From positions 1 to 44,257 of the forward strand of contig JAICPY010000028.1 of assembly GCA_025929585.1 (NCBI GenBank): a DNA stretch of 44,257 bases, written 5' to 3'. Below are positions 1 to 9,222 of the stretch, one piece after another. Origin of the DNA: Steroidobacter sp. (lineage in GTDB: Bacteria; Pseudomonadota; Gammaproteobacteria; Steroidobacterales; Steroidobacteraceae). Under the pieces are notes generated by a model that saw only the letters and a program-made list of their open reading frames with translations, was not told the DNA's origin and made no database searches. How positions within the stretch are numbered: position 1 is the stretch's first letter; each line of letters opens with the position of its first letter. The position numbers and the translations under genes are program-made.

Positions 1-577
1 AAGAAGCGAGCCCGAGCGCGACCGTGGCCACGCCTTCCATCAACAGCATCCAGCGCCAGCCCGACACGTTCAGAGGATTATCGATGCCCATCAGCCAACC
101 GCACAGTGGCCCGCCGAAGACCACCGAAATGGGAATGGCGAGCATCGTGATCGCGATCGTGTTTGCGCGATAGCGCATCGGCATCCATCCGCTGCAGTAG
201 TACACCACGCCTGGTGCGAAGCCCGATTCAGCGCAGCCCAGCAGGAATCGCAGCACATACAGCTCTTCGGGACTGCGCACGAACGCCATCGCGGTCGCGA
301 CCAATCCCCACAACGTCACGCAGCCGGTGATCCAGCGCCGCGCGCCGAAGCGGGTGAGCAACCACGTACTCGGAAACTGACACAACAAGTAGCCGACGAA
401 GAATGCACCGACGGCGAGCCCATACATTTGCGGCGTGAGCCCGATGTCTGCATTCATCTGCAGCGCTGCAAAGCTGATGTTCACGCGATCGAGAGAGCTC
501 ATGACGATGAGCACCACCAACGGCAGCAACACGCGCCAGCGAAATTTGCTGCTCGCAGATTCTTCGATCGCACTCAC
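1..577 (-). CDS. MFS transporter, N-terminal part (cut by window edge)
   Basis: This is the first 192 codons of a major facilitator protein; the rest lies left of the window. An uninterrupted minus-strand frame begins at GTG 577, preceded by GAGGTGA at 584-590, a good ribosome binding site; an in-frame TGA at 584-586 rules out a longer start. The product starts with a charged cytoplasmic tail, then a hydrophobic helix containing SSLDRVNIS and LQMNADIGL, and later LLTRFGARRW. These are hallmarks of the anion:cation symporter (ACS) branch, which moves organic acids and aromatic acids with protons. It resembles the MFS protein at 32730-34070. It diverges from the TonB receptor at 715. The substrate cannot be told from the sequence. 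Confidence 0.85.
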   Translation of the reverse strand, partial: MSAIEESASSKFRWRVLLPLVVLIVMSSLDRVNISFAALQMNADIGLTPQMYGLAVGAFFVGYLLCQFPSTWLLTRFGARRWITGCVTLWGLVATAMAFVRSPEELYVLRFLLGCAESGFAPGVVYYCSGWMPMRYRANTIAITMLAIPISVVFGGPLCGWLMGIDNPLNVSGWRWMLLMEGVATVALGLAS

Positions 578-683
578 TGCATGTCACCTCGCGTCGCTAT
601 GCGCGGCGCGGATTGTCAACAAGTCGATCGACGATTACCAGAGTGCCGAACTTCCAACGATAACTTCGACCGGTCGCAAGGCC

Positions 684-696
684 GGCGTGTCACGCC
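684..696. promoter_or_regulatory. Candidate operator or small hairpin before the first TonB receptor
   Basis: GGCGTG-T-CACGCC is a perfect 6-bp inverted repeat around one base. It lies 18 bases before the start codon at 715 and just upstream of the GGGGG Shine-Dalgarno run. It could be a repressor site or a leader hairpin. A weak sigma70-like pair, TTGTCA (613-618) with TACCAG (636-641) at 17-bp spacing, lies upstream. Role inferred only. Confidence 0.25.
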
Positions 697-714
697 ATCA
701 GGCAAGGGGGATTC

Positions 715-3384
715 ATGCGACGTCCAAGTGTGTTGAGTGCATGTGCGTTGGTCACGGTGGCCGCTTCTGCGAACGCTGCCGAGCGTAGCGAACCGCACGT
801 CGAGGAAGTGATCGTCACCGGAACCAGCATTCGCGGCGTCGCGAGCGCGGGCTCGCCGGTCATTGCGCTCGATCATGAGCAACTCGTTCAGACGGGCCTT
901 GCGACTAGCAGCGATCTTGCTCGGTCGCTTCCGCAGGTGATCAATCTCGGCGCAGACGAAAGCCGGCTCGGTGGCGCGCAGGACGGAGCAGCGAATACCA
1001 CACGCATCTCAGGCATCAACCTGCGCGGCATCGGCAATGAAGCAACCTTGCTGCTCATCAACGGGCGCCGTCTCGCGCCAGCCGGTGTGATTAAATCGTT
1101 GTACGACCCGAATGTGATTCCTACAGCAGCGCTGCAACGCATGGAGGTCGTCGTCGATGGTGCATCTGCCATTTACGGTTCGGATGCCGTCGCAGGCGTG
1201 GTCAACCTCATCACGCGCTCAGACTTCGAAGGCGCAGAGACGCTGTTGCGTTACGGTTTCGCCGACGGCACGGACCAGAAAATCCTCAGTCAGAATTTTG
1301 GCTTTACTTGGGAAGGTGGCAGTCTCTTCGCGGCGTACGAACACAATGAGCGCGACAGCCTCTCGGGATCGGAGCGCGACTTCGCCACGAGTAACCGCAC
1401 TGCACGCGGCGGGTCCGATGCGCGTTCAACGCTCGCATCGCCAGGCAACATCATCTCCGGTACCGAGCGCTATCCGTTAGCCGATGGCGCGGGCACCGAC
1501 ATTACGCCTGGCTCGCTCGTGGCCGGCGCACCCAATCGCTTCGATGAAGGGTCGTTCAGCGATCTGCTCCCCAACCAAGAGCGCGACAGCTTCTTTCTCG
1601 ACGCTCGGCATCAGTTCGGTCTCTTCGACGTGTGGTACCAGGGCTGGGCTTCACGCCGCGACTTCGATGAACGCGTCTCGCCTGCCTCCGGCCAGCTACG
1701 CGTCCCGAACACGAATGCCTACTATGTCGCGCCAGCAGCGCTCGGTGCACCCGACTTCGTCAATGTGGAATACCGTTTCCTGAACGAAGACGCCGATCCA
1801 CGCCTGATTGGATATGAGAACGCGCATCAGCATGCGCTCGGGTTCGGCGTCGATCTCGGCGCGCGGTGGCGCCTCGACGCATACGCGAATCTGAGCGAGA
1901 ACCGCGGCTTCCAGCGACGCGGTGCGATTACCAACGGCGCGGCACTGAACGCGGCACTCGCGAGCAGCGATCCGGCCACAGCGTTCAATCCATTCGGCAA
2001 CGGCACGTTCAATGTAACCAACAATCCAGCGCTCGTCGATCTCATCATCGCGAATCGAGATACGCACGCTACCAGCGAGGGACGCGATATTTCCGTGAAG
2101 GCCGATGGTCCGCTATTCGCTTTGCCGGGCGGAGAGGTGCGAATGGCCGTGGGGGCCGAACGTCACGACAATGAATTTCAGCAACGCCTCGATGCAAACA
2201 ATGTCCTCGCCTCGGGTGAGGTGGTCACCAAGAATGTACTCAATCGGCGCCACAACACCTCGTTGTTCGCGGAACTGTTCGTACCCATCGTCGGGGCGGA
2301 GAATGCAGTGACGGGAATACGCTCCTTGAATCTGTCATTGGCTGCGCGGCGGGAGGACTATTCTGATTTCGGCGAAACCACTGATCCGAAAGTGGGACTA
2401 ACCTGGCAGATGCTGGAGGCGCTGTCTTTTCGTGCGACGTACGGGACGTCGTTCCGTGCGCCTTCGCTCGTGGACACGAGCGAGCAAATTCACAACATCT
2501 TCATTCAGAATCTCACCGACCCGGCGAGTGCGACAGGCGTCACCCGTGGAATCTTCCACAACGGCGGCAGCTCGACGCTGCAACCTGAAGAGGCAACGAC
2601 ATGGTCGGTCGGGCTCGATTGGACTCCGCTCGGTGCGCTCGATGGCCTGAGCGCATCGCTCACCTACTACGATGTGGACTACACGGATCGCATCGACGTT
2701 GTGCCGAATACTGCCCTCACGAATCCAGCCGTCTATGCGCCGTTCATCGTGACGCGACCACCCGCCAGCGATGTTGCGGGCAACGCTGCCTTCGATGCCC
2801 TGGTGCAGGAGTTCCTTAGCAATCCCGATCTGCAGAGTCCGACCGAGCCCGTCACCAATATCAATGCCATTGTCGATGGCCGCCGCGCGAACCTCGCGGG
2901 CATGCGCCAAACCGGGCTCGATGTGAATCTCGCCTACGCATTCGAGACTGGGCTCGGGAATTGGCGTATTGGTTTGGATGCGGCGAAGATTCTGGACCTG
3001 ACGCGCTCGACCGCGCCAGGCTTGCCGTTCCGCGATGTGCTGGACACCTTCGGCAATCCTGTCGATCTGCGCGCTCGCGCCTCGCTCGCATGGCAACTTG
3101 GTGGGCTGTCCGCTAACGTGTACTTGAACTACATCGACGGCTATCGAAATACGGCGATCTCGCCTAATGTCGAAGTCGATAGCTATGAAACCCTCGATGC
3201 CAGCATCATCTACGATTTCGGCGACAGCGGCGCGGCCTTGAGTGGCCTCAGCTTGTCGCTCAGCGGACAGAATCTCCTCGATGAGGAACCGCCGGTTGTG
3301 TTGAACGGCATCTATTCCTGGGACAACCAGAACGTCTCCCCACTCGGCCGCTTCGTTTCCGTCGCAGTGACGAAGCGGTGGTGA
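715..3384 (+). CDS. TonB-dependent outer-membrane receptor
   Basis: This is an 889-residue outer-membrane gated channel, powered by TonB, for a bulky or scarce substrate. A signal peptide (about residues 1-21, ending ANA) precedes a TonB-box-like EEVIVTG at residues 30-36. The plug domain has NLRGIG, LLLINGRR and IYGSDAVAGVVN. The rest is a beta barrel ending in the aromatic residue Trp, as expected for this family. The start has a GGGGG ribosome binding site 4 bases upstream. It heads the operon that continues with the esterase at 3378 and is clearly paralogous to the receptor at 39028-41724 (shared RGGSD region, plug motifs and C-terminal PLGR motif). The operon context suggests an aromatic or other organic acid ester as ligand; this is inference. 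Confidence 0.93.
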   Translation: MRRPSVLSACALVTVAASANAAERSEPHVEEVIVTGTSIRGVASAGSPVIALDHEQLVQTGLATSSDLARSLPQVINLGADESRLGGAQDGAANTTRISGINLRGIGNEATLLLINGRRLAPAGVIKSLYDPNVIPTAALQRMEVVVDGASAIYGSDAVAGVVNLITRSDFEGAETLLRYGFADGTDQKILSQNFGFTWEGGSLFAAYEHNERDSLSGSERDFATSNRTARGGSDARSTLASPGNIISGTERYPLADGAGTDITPGSLVAGAPNRFDEGSFSDLLPNQERDSFFLDARHQFGLFDVWYQGWASRRDFDERVSPASGQLRVPNTNAYYVAPAALGAPDFVNVEYRFLNEDADPRLIGYENAHQHALGFGVDLGARWRLDAYANLSENRGFQRRGAITNGAALNAALASSDPATAFNPFGNGTFNVTNNPALVDLIIANRDTHATSEGRDISVKADGPLFALPGGEVRMAVGAERHDNEFQQRLDANNVLASGEVVTKNVLNRRHNTSLFAELFVPIVGAENAVTGIRSLNLSLAARREDYSDFGETTDPKVGLTWQMLEALSFRATYGTSFRAPSLVDTSEQIHNIFIQNLTDPASATGVTRGIFHNGGSSTLQPEEATTWSVGLDWTPLGALDGLSASLTYYDVDYTDRIDVVPNTALTNPAVYAPFIVTRPPASDVAGNAAFDALVQEFLSNPDLQSPTEPVTNINAIVDGRRANLAGMRQTGLDVNLAYAFETGLGNWRIGLDAAKILDLTRSTAPGLPFRDVLDTFGNPVDLRARASLAWQLGGLSANVYLNYIDGYRNTAISPNVEVDSYETLDASIIYDFGDSGAALSGLSLSLSGQNLLDEEPPVVLNGIYSWDNQNVSPLGRFVSVAVTKRW

Positions 3385-5237
3385 TCGTGAGACTCGTAGC
3401 AATCGCGTTGCGCTTTGCGTGTGTGGCGGCGGTGTTGCTGCCGCCACATGCTCTGTGTGCCGACCAACAGAAGCAATCGCGGCCAGGCGTCTACGAAGGG
3501 TATTCGCAGGAGCGCTTCGATAGTTGGATCAAGACCTCTCAGTACGTGGCGATGCGCGATGATGTGCGGCTGGCCCTGGATCTATATAGGCCGGCACGCG
3601 ATGGTCGAGCGGTTGAGGAGAAATTCCCGGTGGTCTGGGCGCACACTCCTTATCGCCGCTCGTATCGTGATTCGAAGGGTGAGATCGTCAACAGCGCCGA
3701 GCAACTGCATCTGCTGCCGTTGGTGAAATACGGCTACGTCGTGGCGATCGTCGACACGCGCGGACGTGGCGCGTCCTTCGGTGCGCGGCGGGGTTTCCAG
3801 GATCGCACCGAAGCGCAGGATGCCTACGAGATGACGGAGTGGCTCGCAACGCAAGCCTGGAGCAGCGGCGCAGTCGGCATCGCAGGCTGCTCCTATCTCG
3901 GCGGCACGGCCTATCACGCTGCGACGACGATGCCGCCGCATCTTCGCGCGGTGGCCGCAGGCTGCACGGATTTTGACAAGTACGGATTCGTCAGCCGGGG
4001 CGGCATCACTGCACAGTTCAACACACGCCCGGAGGATCCCGAACAGGATTTCGGTCAGGGTGTGTTACCCGTCGATGCAGACACCGATGGCGCACTCGCG
4101 CGCGCTGCGATTGTGGAGCATGCGAAGAGCACGCCGATGGCGCCGCTGTGGCAAGGCATGCGCTTTCGCGATGATGTCTCGCCCTTGCTTGGCGTGCCCT
4201 TCTGGAAAGAAGCGAGTGTCGCGACCTATGCCGAACAGATCGAGCGTTCCGGCGTGGGATTATTCATTTGGGGAAATTGGCTGGATGAAGGCAGCTTCGA
4301 GGCAACGTTGGCGTTCAACAATCTGCGCAATCCACGCAAGCTGTGGATGGGCTCATGGGGACATTGCCAAGTCGGTGACTTCCCAATGGCCACTGAGCTG
4401 CTGCGCTTCTTCGATCATTTCTTGAAGAAGGTCGACAATGGTTGGAGGCAAGAGCCCGCCATTTACTATCGCACCACCAATGCTGCAGCAGGGACTGAGT
4501 GGCGCAGTGCGGACCGGTGGCCGTTACCTGAGGCGCGTGCGCAGACACTTCGACTCACTGCGGCCGCAGAACCCGGCGTTCCAGGTCTTCTAACGCGCAA
4601 CACGCCGCAGAAGAATGCAACAGCGGACCTCTTCGTGGTCGACTACGAGCCGAGATGCGCGCGTCCAGCAGATGCTTACTTCATGATGTGGCCGTGTACG
4701 ATCGAGGGGCATGGGCTTTCGTATGCGACCGCGCCCCTTATGCACGATGCGCACATCGCCGGACACCCGATTGCAGACTTGTGGATCTCGGCAAGCACTC
4801 CCGATGCAGATCTGTTCGTATATCTCGAAGATGTTGCTCCAGAGGGTTCCGTCACGATTGTGACCCACGGACGACTGCGCGCTTCGCATCGCGGCGAACA
4901 ACGTGCGCCCTATCGCGATTTTATGGGCCTGCCGTATCACAGCGGCGAGCGTGCAGCAGCACAACCGCTCGTGCCCGGAAAACCGGTGCGTATGCGCCTC
5001 GACCTCTTGCCCACGTCCACGATCGTCAAGTCAGGACATCGACTGCGAATCACCATTGCTGGCGCCGATCCGCGGCAGCGGTCGCGCAATGTGCAATTTG
5101 ATCCACCGCCGCAGATCCGCATCCTGCGGGATGCTGCTCACGCCTCGCAGCTCGGTGTGCCGATTGTTGGCCGCCTGGAGTTTGCAGACACAAATGACGC
5201 GCAGCGTAAGGTGGCAGATGCTGAGGGTGCCGAATGA
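3378..5237 (+). CDS. Secreted CocE/NonD-type alpha/beta-hydrolase (esterase or acylase)
   Basis: This is a serine hydrolase of the CocE/X-Pro dipeptidyl-peptidase S15 family, about 619 residues. An N-terminal signal peptide (cleavage near ALCA) points to the periplasm or outside. The expected triad is visible: nucleophile Ser172 in GCSYLGG, Asp303 in NWLDEG and His329 in SWGHC. The spacing resembles cocaine esterase. A C-terminal jelly-roll with ISASTPDADLFVYLED follows. The gene overlaps the receptor stop by a few bases. GTG codons at 3378, 3381 and 3387 are all possible starts; the last gives the most usual signal-peptide start. Located between a TonB receptor and a TRAP transporter, it probably splits an ester or amide brought into the periplasm so that the acid can enter through TRAP. 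The actual substrate is unknown. Confidence 0.88.
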   Translation: MVIVRLVAIALRFACVAAVLLPPHALCADQQKQSRPGVYEGYSQERFDSWIKTSQYVAMRDDVRLALDLYRPARDGRAVEEKFPVVWAHTPYRRSYRDSKGEIVNSAEQLHLLPLVKYGYVVAIVDTRGRGASFGARRGFQDRTEAQDAYEMTEWLATQAWSSGAVGIAGCSYLGGTAYHAATTMPPHLRAVAAGCTDFDKYGFVSRGGITAQFNTRPEDPEQDFGQGVLPVDADTDGALARAAIVEHAKSTPMAPLWQGMRFRDDVSPLLGVPFWKEASVATYAEQIERSGVGLFIWGNWLDEGSFEATLAFNNLRNPRKLWMGSWGHCQVGDFPMATELLRFFDHFLKKVDNGWRQEPAIYYRTTNAAAGTEWRSADRWPLPEARAQTLRLTAAAEPGVPGLLTRNTPQKNATADLFVVDYEPRCARPADAYFMMWPCTIEGHGLSYATAPLMHDAHIAGHPIADLWISASTPDADLFVYLEDVAPEGSVTIVTHGRLRASHRGEQRAPYRDFMGLPYHSGERAAAQPLVPGKPVRMRLDLLPTSTIVKSGHRLRITIAGADPRQRSRNVQFDPPPQIRILRDAAHASQLGVPIVGRLEFADTNDAQRKVADAEGAE

Positions 5238-5304
5238 GCGCAGCGAGCATTGGCGCTGATACGAGGCGTGAACCAACAAGCGCCCCGAGCACAAGGCGTA
5301 AGAC

Positions 5305-6396
5305 ATGGAGCTGATCTTCGCGGGCGATCTCATTCTTGACGAGCCGGACCCAGACTATTGGTTGAGTGGCATCGCTCCTGCTCTGCGCGCTGCGGATGCT
5401 GCAATCGGGCATCTCGAAGTGCCTCACAGCCGGCATACCCTGCAAGTCGGCGATGATGTGCCCGCGCCAGGCGCTGATCCGGATCATTTGCCCGCGTTGG
5501 CTCGAGCAGGCTTCTGTGCCGTGACCCTCGCAGGGAACCACATCGCTGATCTAGGTGCTCCGGGCATCGCGGATACTCTCGGGGGTCTCGCAGCGGCTGG
5601 CATTAGCTATACGGGTGCCGGCATGAACCTGGCGGAGGCTAGCCGTCCGGCAATAATTGAACGCGAGGGGTACCGCATCGCGGTTCTGAGCTACAACTGT
5701 GTTGGACCGGAGGATGCCTGGGCCACGCCAACGCGCGCCGGCTGCTCATATATATGTGTGAGGTCGGCGGACGGAACCCCGCCTCGCCCATCCGCTCCCC
5801 TGGATCAGGTCGACCCAGCCGCGATCGATCTGCTTGGGGCACAAATCGGTGCCGCACGGCTGCAGGCTGATGTGGTCATCGTTGCCCTTCACAAGGGACT
5901 CGTTCACACACGGGCGCGGCTTGCACTCTATGAGCGCCACGTGGCCCATGCAGCAGTCGATGCAGGCGCCACGATCGTCGTCGGTCACCATGCGCATATC
6001 GTGCGCGGTATCGAACTGTATCGTGGCGCGCCGATCTTTCACGGCCTTGGGAACGGCTGCGTCGTGACGCGAGCCCTTTCACCCGAGCAGTCCGATCCAA
6101 AGCGTGCGGCTTGGGCGCGTCGACGTCGCGAGCTGTTCGGTTTCGAGCCCGATCCCGCTTATGAATTGGCGCCATTCCATCCTGAGGCCATCAACGCGAT
6201 GCTCGGACGCGTTCGGATCGGGGCAGATGGCGTGCACGCGGGCTTCGTTCCCGTACATGTCGATCCACCGGGGCGCCCGCGCATTGCTTTCGATCACGCC
6301 GAGCGTATAGCGCGCTATGTCGCCGATATCACAATAGAGGCGGAATTGCCGCCGCTTTCCCAGCAACTCACCAGCGAGGCCGTGTGGCTGAAGTAA
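5305..6396 (+). CDS. CapA-like metallophosphoesterase-fold protein (cytoplasmic form)
   Basis: This 363-residue protein belongs to the CapA/PgsA family, best known from poly-gamma-glutamate capsule synthesis. Metal-binding motifs are in order: GDL (Asp8), AGNH (Asn78, His79), LHKG, and GHHAH (residues 227-231). The third motif is usually HWG, so Trp is replaced by Lys here. There is no signal peptide or membrane anchor, unlike capsule CapA. It starts 67 bases after the esterase gene, and the TRAP small permease gene begins inside its end. A second member (36127-37254) also directly follows an esterase gene. No other capsule genes are present, so a hydrolase role in ester or acid metabolism is more likely than capsule synthesis. 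Function unproven. Confidence 0.8.
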   Translation: MELIFAGDLILDEPDPDYWLSGIAPALRAADAAIGHLEVPHSRHTLQVGDDVPAPGADPDHLPALARAGFCAVTLAGNHIADLGAPGIADTLGGLAAAGISYTGAGMNLAEASRPAIIEREGYRIAVLSYNCVGPEDAWATPTRAGCSYICVRSADGTPPRPSAPLDQVDPAAIDLLGAQIGAARLQADVVIVALHKGLVHTRARLALYERHVAHAAVDAGATIVVGHHAHIVRGIELYRGAPIFHGLGNGCVVTRALSPEQSDPKRAAWARRRRELFGFEPDPAYELAPFHPEAINAMLGRVRIGADGVHAGFVPVHVDPPGRPRIAFDHAERIARYVADITIEAELPPLSQQLTSEAVWLK

Positions 6397-6869
6397 AGAA
6401 CGGGAATGGCGCAAAGGAGGAGCGCGGTCCTCTCTTCTATATTGGCGCCGCCAGCTTGTTGCTTGCGACCGGCGTCGAAACGCTCGCGGTCATCGGGCGT
6501 CACATAGGTATACCGCTGCTCGGCACGCTGGAGATCATTCAAGCCTGCATCCTCGTGCTTGCATCCGCGGCGATGCTAGCGACGACGCTGAACGACTCGC
6601 ATGCGAGTGTCACGTTGTTGACTGCGCGAATGAACGAGTCTTGGCGAACACGGTTGCGTGTGTTCTCAGGTGCGTTGTCTGCTGCGTTTTTCATCTGTAT
6701 GGCCGCAGGGGCACTGTGGCTCACCATCGAGCTGTGGAACGACCATGAGAGCAGCGAGCTGCTGCGTATTCCATATAGACCGTTGCGCATTCTCTCCTTC
6801 GTCGCTGCGGCAGCCATCGCGTTTGTCTTCCTGCGTGATCTGTGGCGTGCCGCGCGAGGCCAGCCATGA
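6384..6869 (+). CDS. TRAP transporter small permease (DctQ-like)
   Basis: This 161-residue membrane protein has four hydrophobic segments (about residues 20-40, 50-68, 92-115 and 132-152), the layout of DctQ subunits of tripartite ATP-independent periplasmic transporters. It starts at GTG 6384, overlapping the CapA-like gene by 13 bases; no in-frame ATG lies nearby. Its stop overlaps the start of the large permease gene in an ATGA. With DctM and the binding protein at 12682 it should import a carboxylate using the sodium or proton gradient. Small permeases are poorly conserved, so the call leans partly on the neighbour. Confidence 0.87.
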   Translation: MAEVKNGNGAKEERGPLFYIGAASLLLATGVETLAVIGRHIGIPLLGTLEIIQACILVLASAAMLATTLNDSHASVTLLTARMNESWRTRLRVFSGALSAAFFICMAAGALWLTIELWNDHESSELLRIPYRPLRILSFVAAAAIAFVFLRDLWRAARGQP

Positions 6870-8158
6870 ACGGTCTGCTCGGTGTCATTGCGATGCTCGT
6901 GCTGCTCACGCTCGGCGTGCCGATCGGCGTATCGATGGGCATTGTCGGGCTGGTCGGTCTGAGTCTATTGCTCGGTCCGGAGCCTGCGATCATCAAGTCG
7001 AGCATCCTGCTGTTCGAAACCATCACTCGCTATGAGCTCGGCGTCTTGCCACTGTTCTTGCTGATGGCGCATCTGTGTTTCGCGGCGGATGCCAGCCGAG
7101 ATTTCTTCGATGCCGCTGCACGCATGGTGGGACATCGTCGCGGCGGCCTAGCGATCGCATCCATTGCGGGGTGCGCCGGCTTCGGCACGATGAGCGGCTC
7201 GAGCCTCGCGACGGCGGCCACTATCGGCTTGATCGGTCTGCCGGAAATGCGCAAACGCGGTTATTCCGATGCACTCGCCACTGGCGCGATTGCCGCTGGC
7301 GGGACGCTCGGCTCTATCATTCCGCCTTCGGGTGCATTGATCGTGTTTGGCATTTTGGCCGAGATTTCCATCGGCAAGCTGTTCACGGCCGCAATCCTGC
7401 CTGGCATCACACAGGCGCTGTTCTATATCGTCACTATCGTGCTGCTGTGTCGGTGGCGCCCGTCAATCGGGCCTGCCATGCCCAAAGCGTCATGGGCCGA
7501 GCGACGCGCTGCTCTGCTGCGAATGCTCGATCTCACCGTTCTCATCCTGCTCGTGCTCGGCGGTATTGCACTCGGCTGGTTTACACCGACGGAAGCGGCC
7601 TCAATTGGCGCGAGCGGCGCATTGGTGTTGTGTGCCTTGCGCGGCAAGTTGAACCGTCGCTCGCTCGAGCATGCGATGCGTCAAACCCTGCGCACGACCG
7701 GCATGATCTATGTCGTCATTATCGGTGCGCTCATTTTTTCGGTGTTCATGAGCGTGACTGGCTTGGCGGAGCATATCTCGCAGTTCGTTGAAGGCCTGCC
7801 CGGCGGCCAATGGACAGCGATCTTCGCCATCACGCTGATGCTGCTCGCCCTGGGCTCGGTCCTCGATGGGCTCGCGATGATGCTGCTGACAACGCCGATC
7901 TTGCTGCCAATCATCACGCACCTCGGGTTTTCGCCGCTGTGGTTCGGCATCTTTCTGATCCGGACCATGGAGATCGGCTTCGTGCATCCGCCGATCGGCA
8001 TCAATCTTTACGTCATCCAGGGAATCGCGCAGGACGTGCCGCTTGGACGCATCTTCAAGGGAGTGGTGCCGTTCTTAGCCGCCGACTTGCTTCATCTGAT
8101 ACTCCTGATTGCAATGCCAGCGCTCGCGCTCGCGTTGCCAGGATGGCTGCACCAATGA
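6866..8158 (+). CDS. TRAP transporter large permease (DctM-like)
   Basis: This is a 430-residue inner-membrane transport subunit of the DctM family with about 12 hydrophobic helices. Typical features are the opening LTLGVPIGVSMGIVG, the segment FGTMSGSSLATAATIG, the loop GTLGSIIPPSG, and a C-terminal HPPIGINLYVIQG. The start is ATG 6866, in an ATGA overlap with the small permease; an earlier in-frame ATG at 6842 lies inside that gene and is unlikely. It carries the substrate across the membrane. Its partner binding protein is encoded 4.5 kb downstream, after three enzyme genes, which suggests that transport and the following CoA chemistry belong to one pathway. Confidence 0.94.
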   Translation: MNGLLGVIAMLVLLTLGVPIGVSMGIVGLVGLSLLLGPEPAIIKSSILLFETITRYELGVLPLFLLMAHLCFAADASRDFFDAAARMVGHRRGGLAIASIAGCAGFGTMSGSSLATAATIGLIGLPEMRKRGYSDALATGAIAAGGTLGSIIPPSGALIVFGILAEISIGKLFTAAILPGITQALFYIVTIVLLCRWRPSIGPAMPKASWAERRAALLRMLDLTVLILLVLGGIALGWFTPTEAASIGASGALVLCALRGKLNRRSLEHAMRQTLRTTGMIYVVIIGALIFSVFMSVTGLAEHISQFVEGLPGGQWTAIFAITLMLLALGSVLDGLAMMLLTTPILLPIITHLGFSPLWFGIFLIRTMEIGFVHPPIGINLYVIQGIAQDVPLGRIFKGVVPFLAADLLHLILLIAMPALALALPGWLHQ

Positions 8159-9222
8159 ACTTTCATACGCTGATCGATACGGCCATACACGAGCCCCTTG
8201 CTATTGCGAGCAACGAGCACGTGGTTGGTTACGTGGGTGCGGACAACCCGATCGAGTTGATCCTTGCCGCGCAAGCGCGCCCGATACGACTGCGTGGCAG
8301 ATCGAGCTTGCCGACCGCAAATGCAGATCGGTTCGTTGAAGCAAGCTTCTCCGCCTCATCGAGGCGCATCGCAGAGCAATGGCTTGCTGGCGAGTTCGAT
8401 GCGTTGCAGACGGTGATCTTCTCACGCAGCGATGACAACGCGCAGCGACTCTACTATTACGTCTGCGAATTACAGCGCACTGGCCAGTGCGCAGGCCCCA
8501 CACCGCTGCTGTTCGACATCGCAGGAATACAGCGTGCGAGCAGCGCTGCCTATACAGTGGAGTCGGTTCAACGACTCGCAGCAAGCCTCGGCACGGTGCC
8601 CGCGCAACTGCCGCATGCAATTGCGCAAGCGCAGCGGCGTTTTCATCTATTGAATCGATTCGCGCAGCAGCGCGCGATGGGCCATATACCGGGCACCCTC
8701 GCCCATCGTGTGCTGCGAGCTGCCGAGAGTCAGTGGACTATCGAGTTCGACAACGCGTTCGAACGGTGGCTCGACTCGTTGCGGCCAACGACTACCTATC
8801 GCCGATTAGTACTGGTTGGCAGCGAGCCAGCCGATGAACGGCTGCACGAAGCTATCGAAGCGGTTGGCGCGAGCTTCATTGCCGAGATCAATGAGGCTGC
8901 CCACGTCGACCATGTGGCGCATGCTTATGAAGACCCACTCGTCGCGATCGCAACACGTTGTCATCGTCGCATGCATGATGCCCAAGCTGTGCTGCGCAGC
9001 GCTGACTTACTCACAAAACGGATACGCAGCCTCCAGGCCGACGGCGCCGTTCTCTGGCTTGCCGCAAGCGACACCGGACTTGCGTGGGAAGCCCCGCGAA
9101 TCGAGCACGGGTTGCGCAGTGCAGGATGCGCCGTTCTGCGATTGGTTCTGCAGGGAGCGGATGCCGACGCTGCAACACTGGAGCGCGTCGCTCACTTTTC
9201 GCGCACGCTGGAGGTACAGTGA
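8155..9222 (+). CDS. HgdB-like 2-hydroxyacyl-CoA dehydratase/benzoyl-CoA reductase family subunit lacking cluster cysteines
   Basis: This 355-residue protein starts at ATG 8155 (ATGA overlap with dctM). Its opening, VVGYVGADNPIELILAA, matches the family's N-terminal signature. Known members bind a [4Fe-4S] cluster through Cys residues, two of them in Cys-Asp pairs. Aligned by eye, those positions read Ser here: S66, S68 or S69 in ASFSASSRR, S92-D93 in FSRSDDNAQRLY and S305-D306 in LAASDTGLAWE. The flanking residues are kept, so the change looks specific. The remaining cysteines (near VCELQ, TGQC, TRCHR, AGCAV) do not sit at ligand positions. A cluster-dependent electron transfer therefore looks unlikely for this subunit. 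Its partner is probably the HgdA-like protein at 11393. Function unknown. Confidence 0.75.
   Translation: MNFHTLIDTAIHEPLAIASNEHVVGYVGADNPIELILAAQARPIRLRGRSSLPTANADRFVEASFSASSRRIAEQWLAGEFDALQTVIFSRSDDNAQRLYYYVCELQRTGQCAGPTPLLFDIAGIQRASSAAYTVESVQRLAASLGTVPAQLPHAIAQAQRRFHLLNRFAQQRAMGHIPGTLAHRVLRAAESQWTIEFDNAFERWLDSLRPTTTYRRLVLVGSEPADERLHEAIEAVGASFIAEINEAAHVDHVAHAYEDPLVAIATRCHRRMHDAQAVLRSADLLTKRIRSLQADGAVLWLAASDTGLAWEAPRIEHGLRSAGCAVLRLVLQGADADAATLERVAHFSRTLEVQ

Noticed and set aside
228-587. 119-codon minus-strand open frame at the left edge
   Set aside because: It is out of frame with the MFS gene on the same strand, which has the proper motifs and ribosome binding site.
2398-3447. 349-codon minus-strand open frame
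   Set aside because: Antisense to the barrel of the first TonB receptor; no family features.
7810-8154. Upstream extension of the HgdB-like gene
   Set aside because: The extension lies inside dctM in another frame; the ATGA start at 8155 begins where family similarity begins.
9084-9218. Upstream extension of the double CoA-transferase gene
   Set aside because: Lies inside the HgdB-like gene; GTG 9219 in a GTGA overlap is the better start and matches the other junctions.
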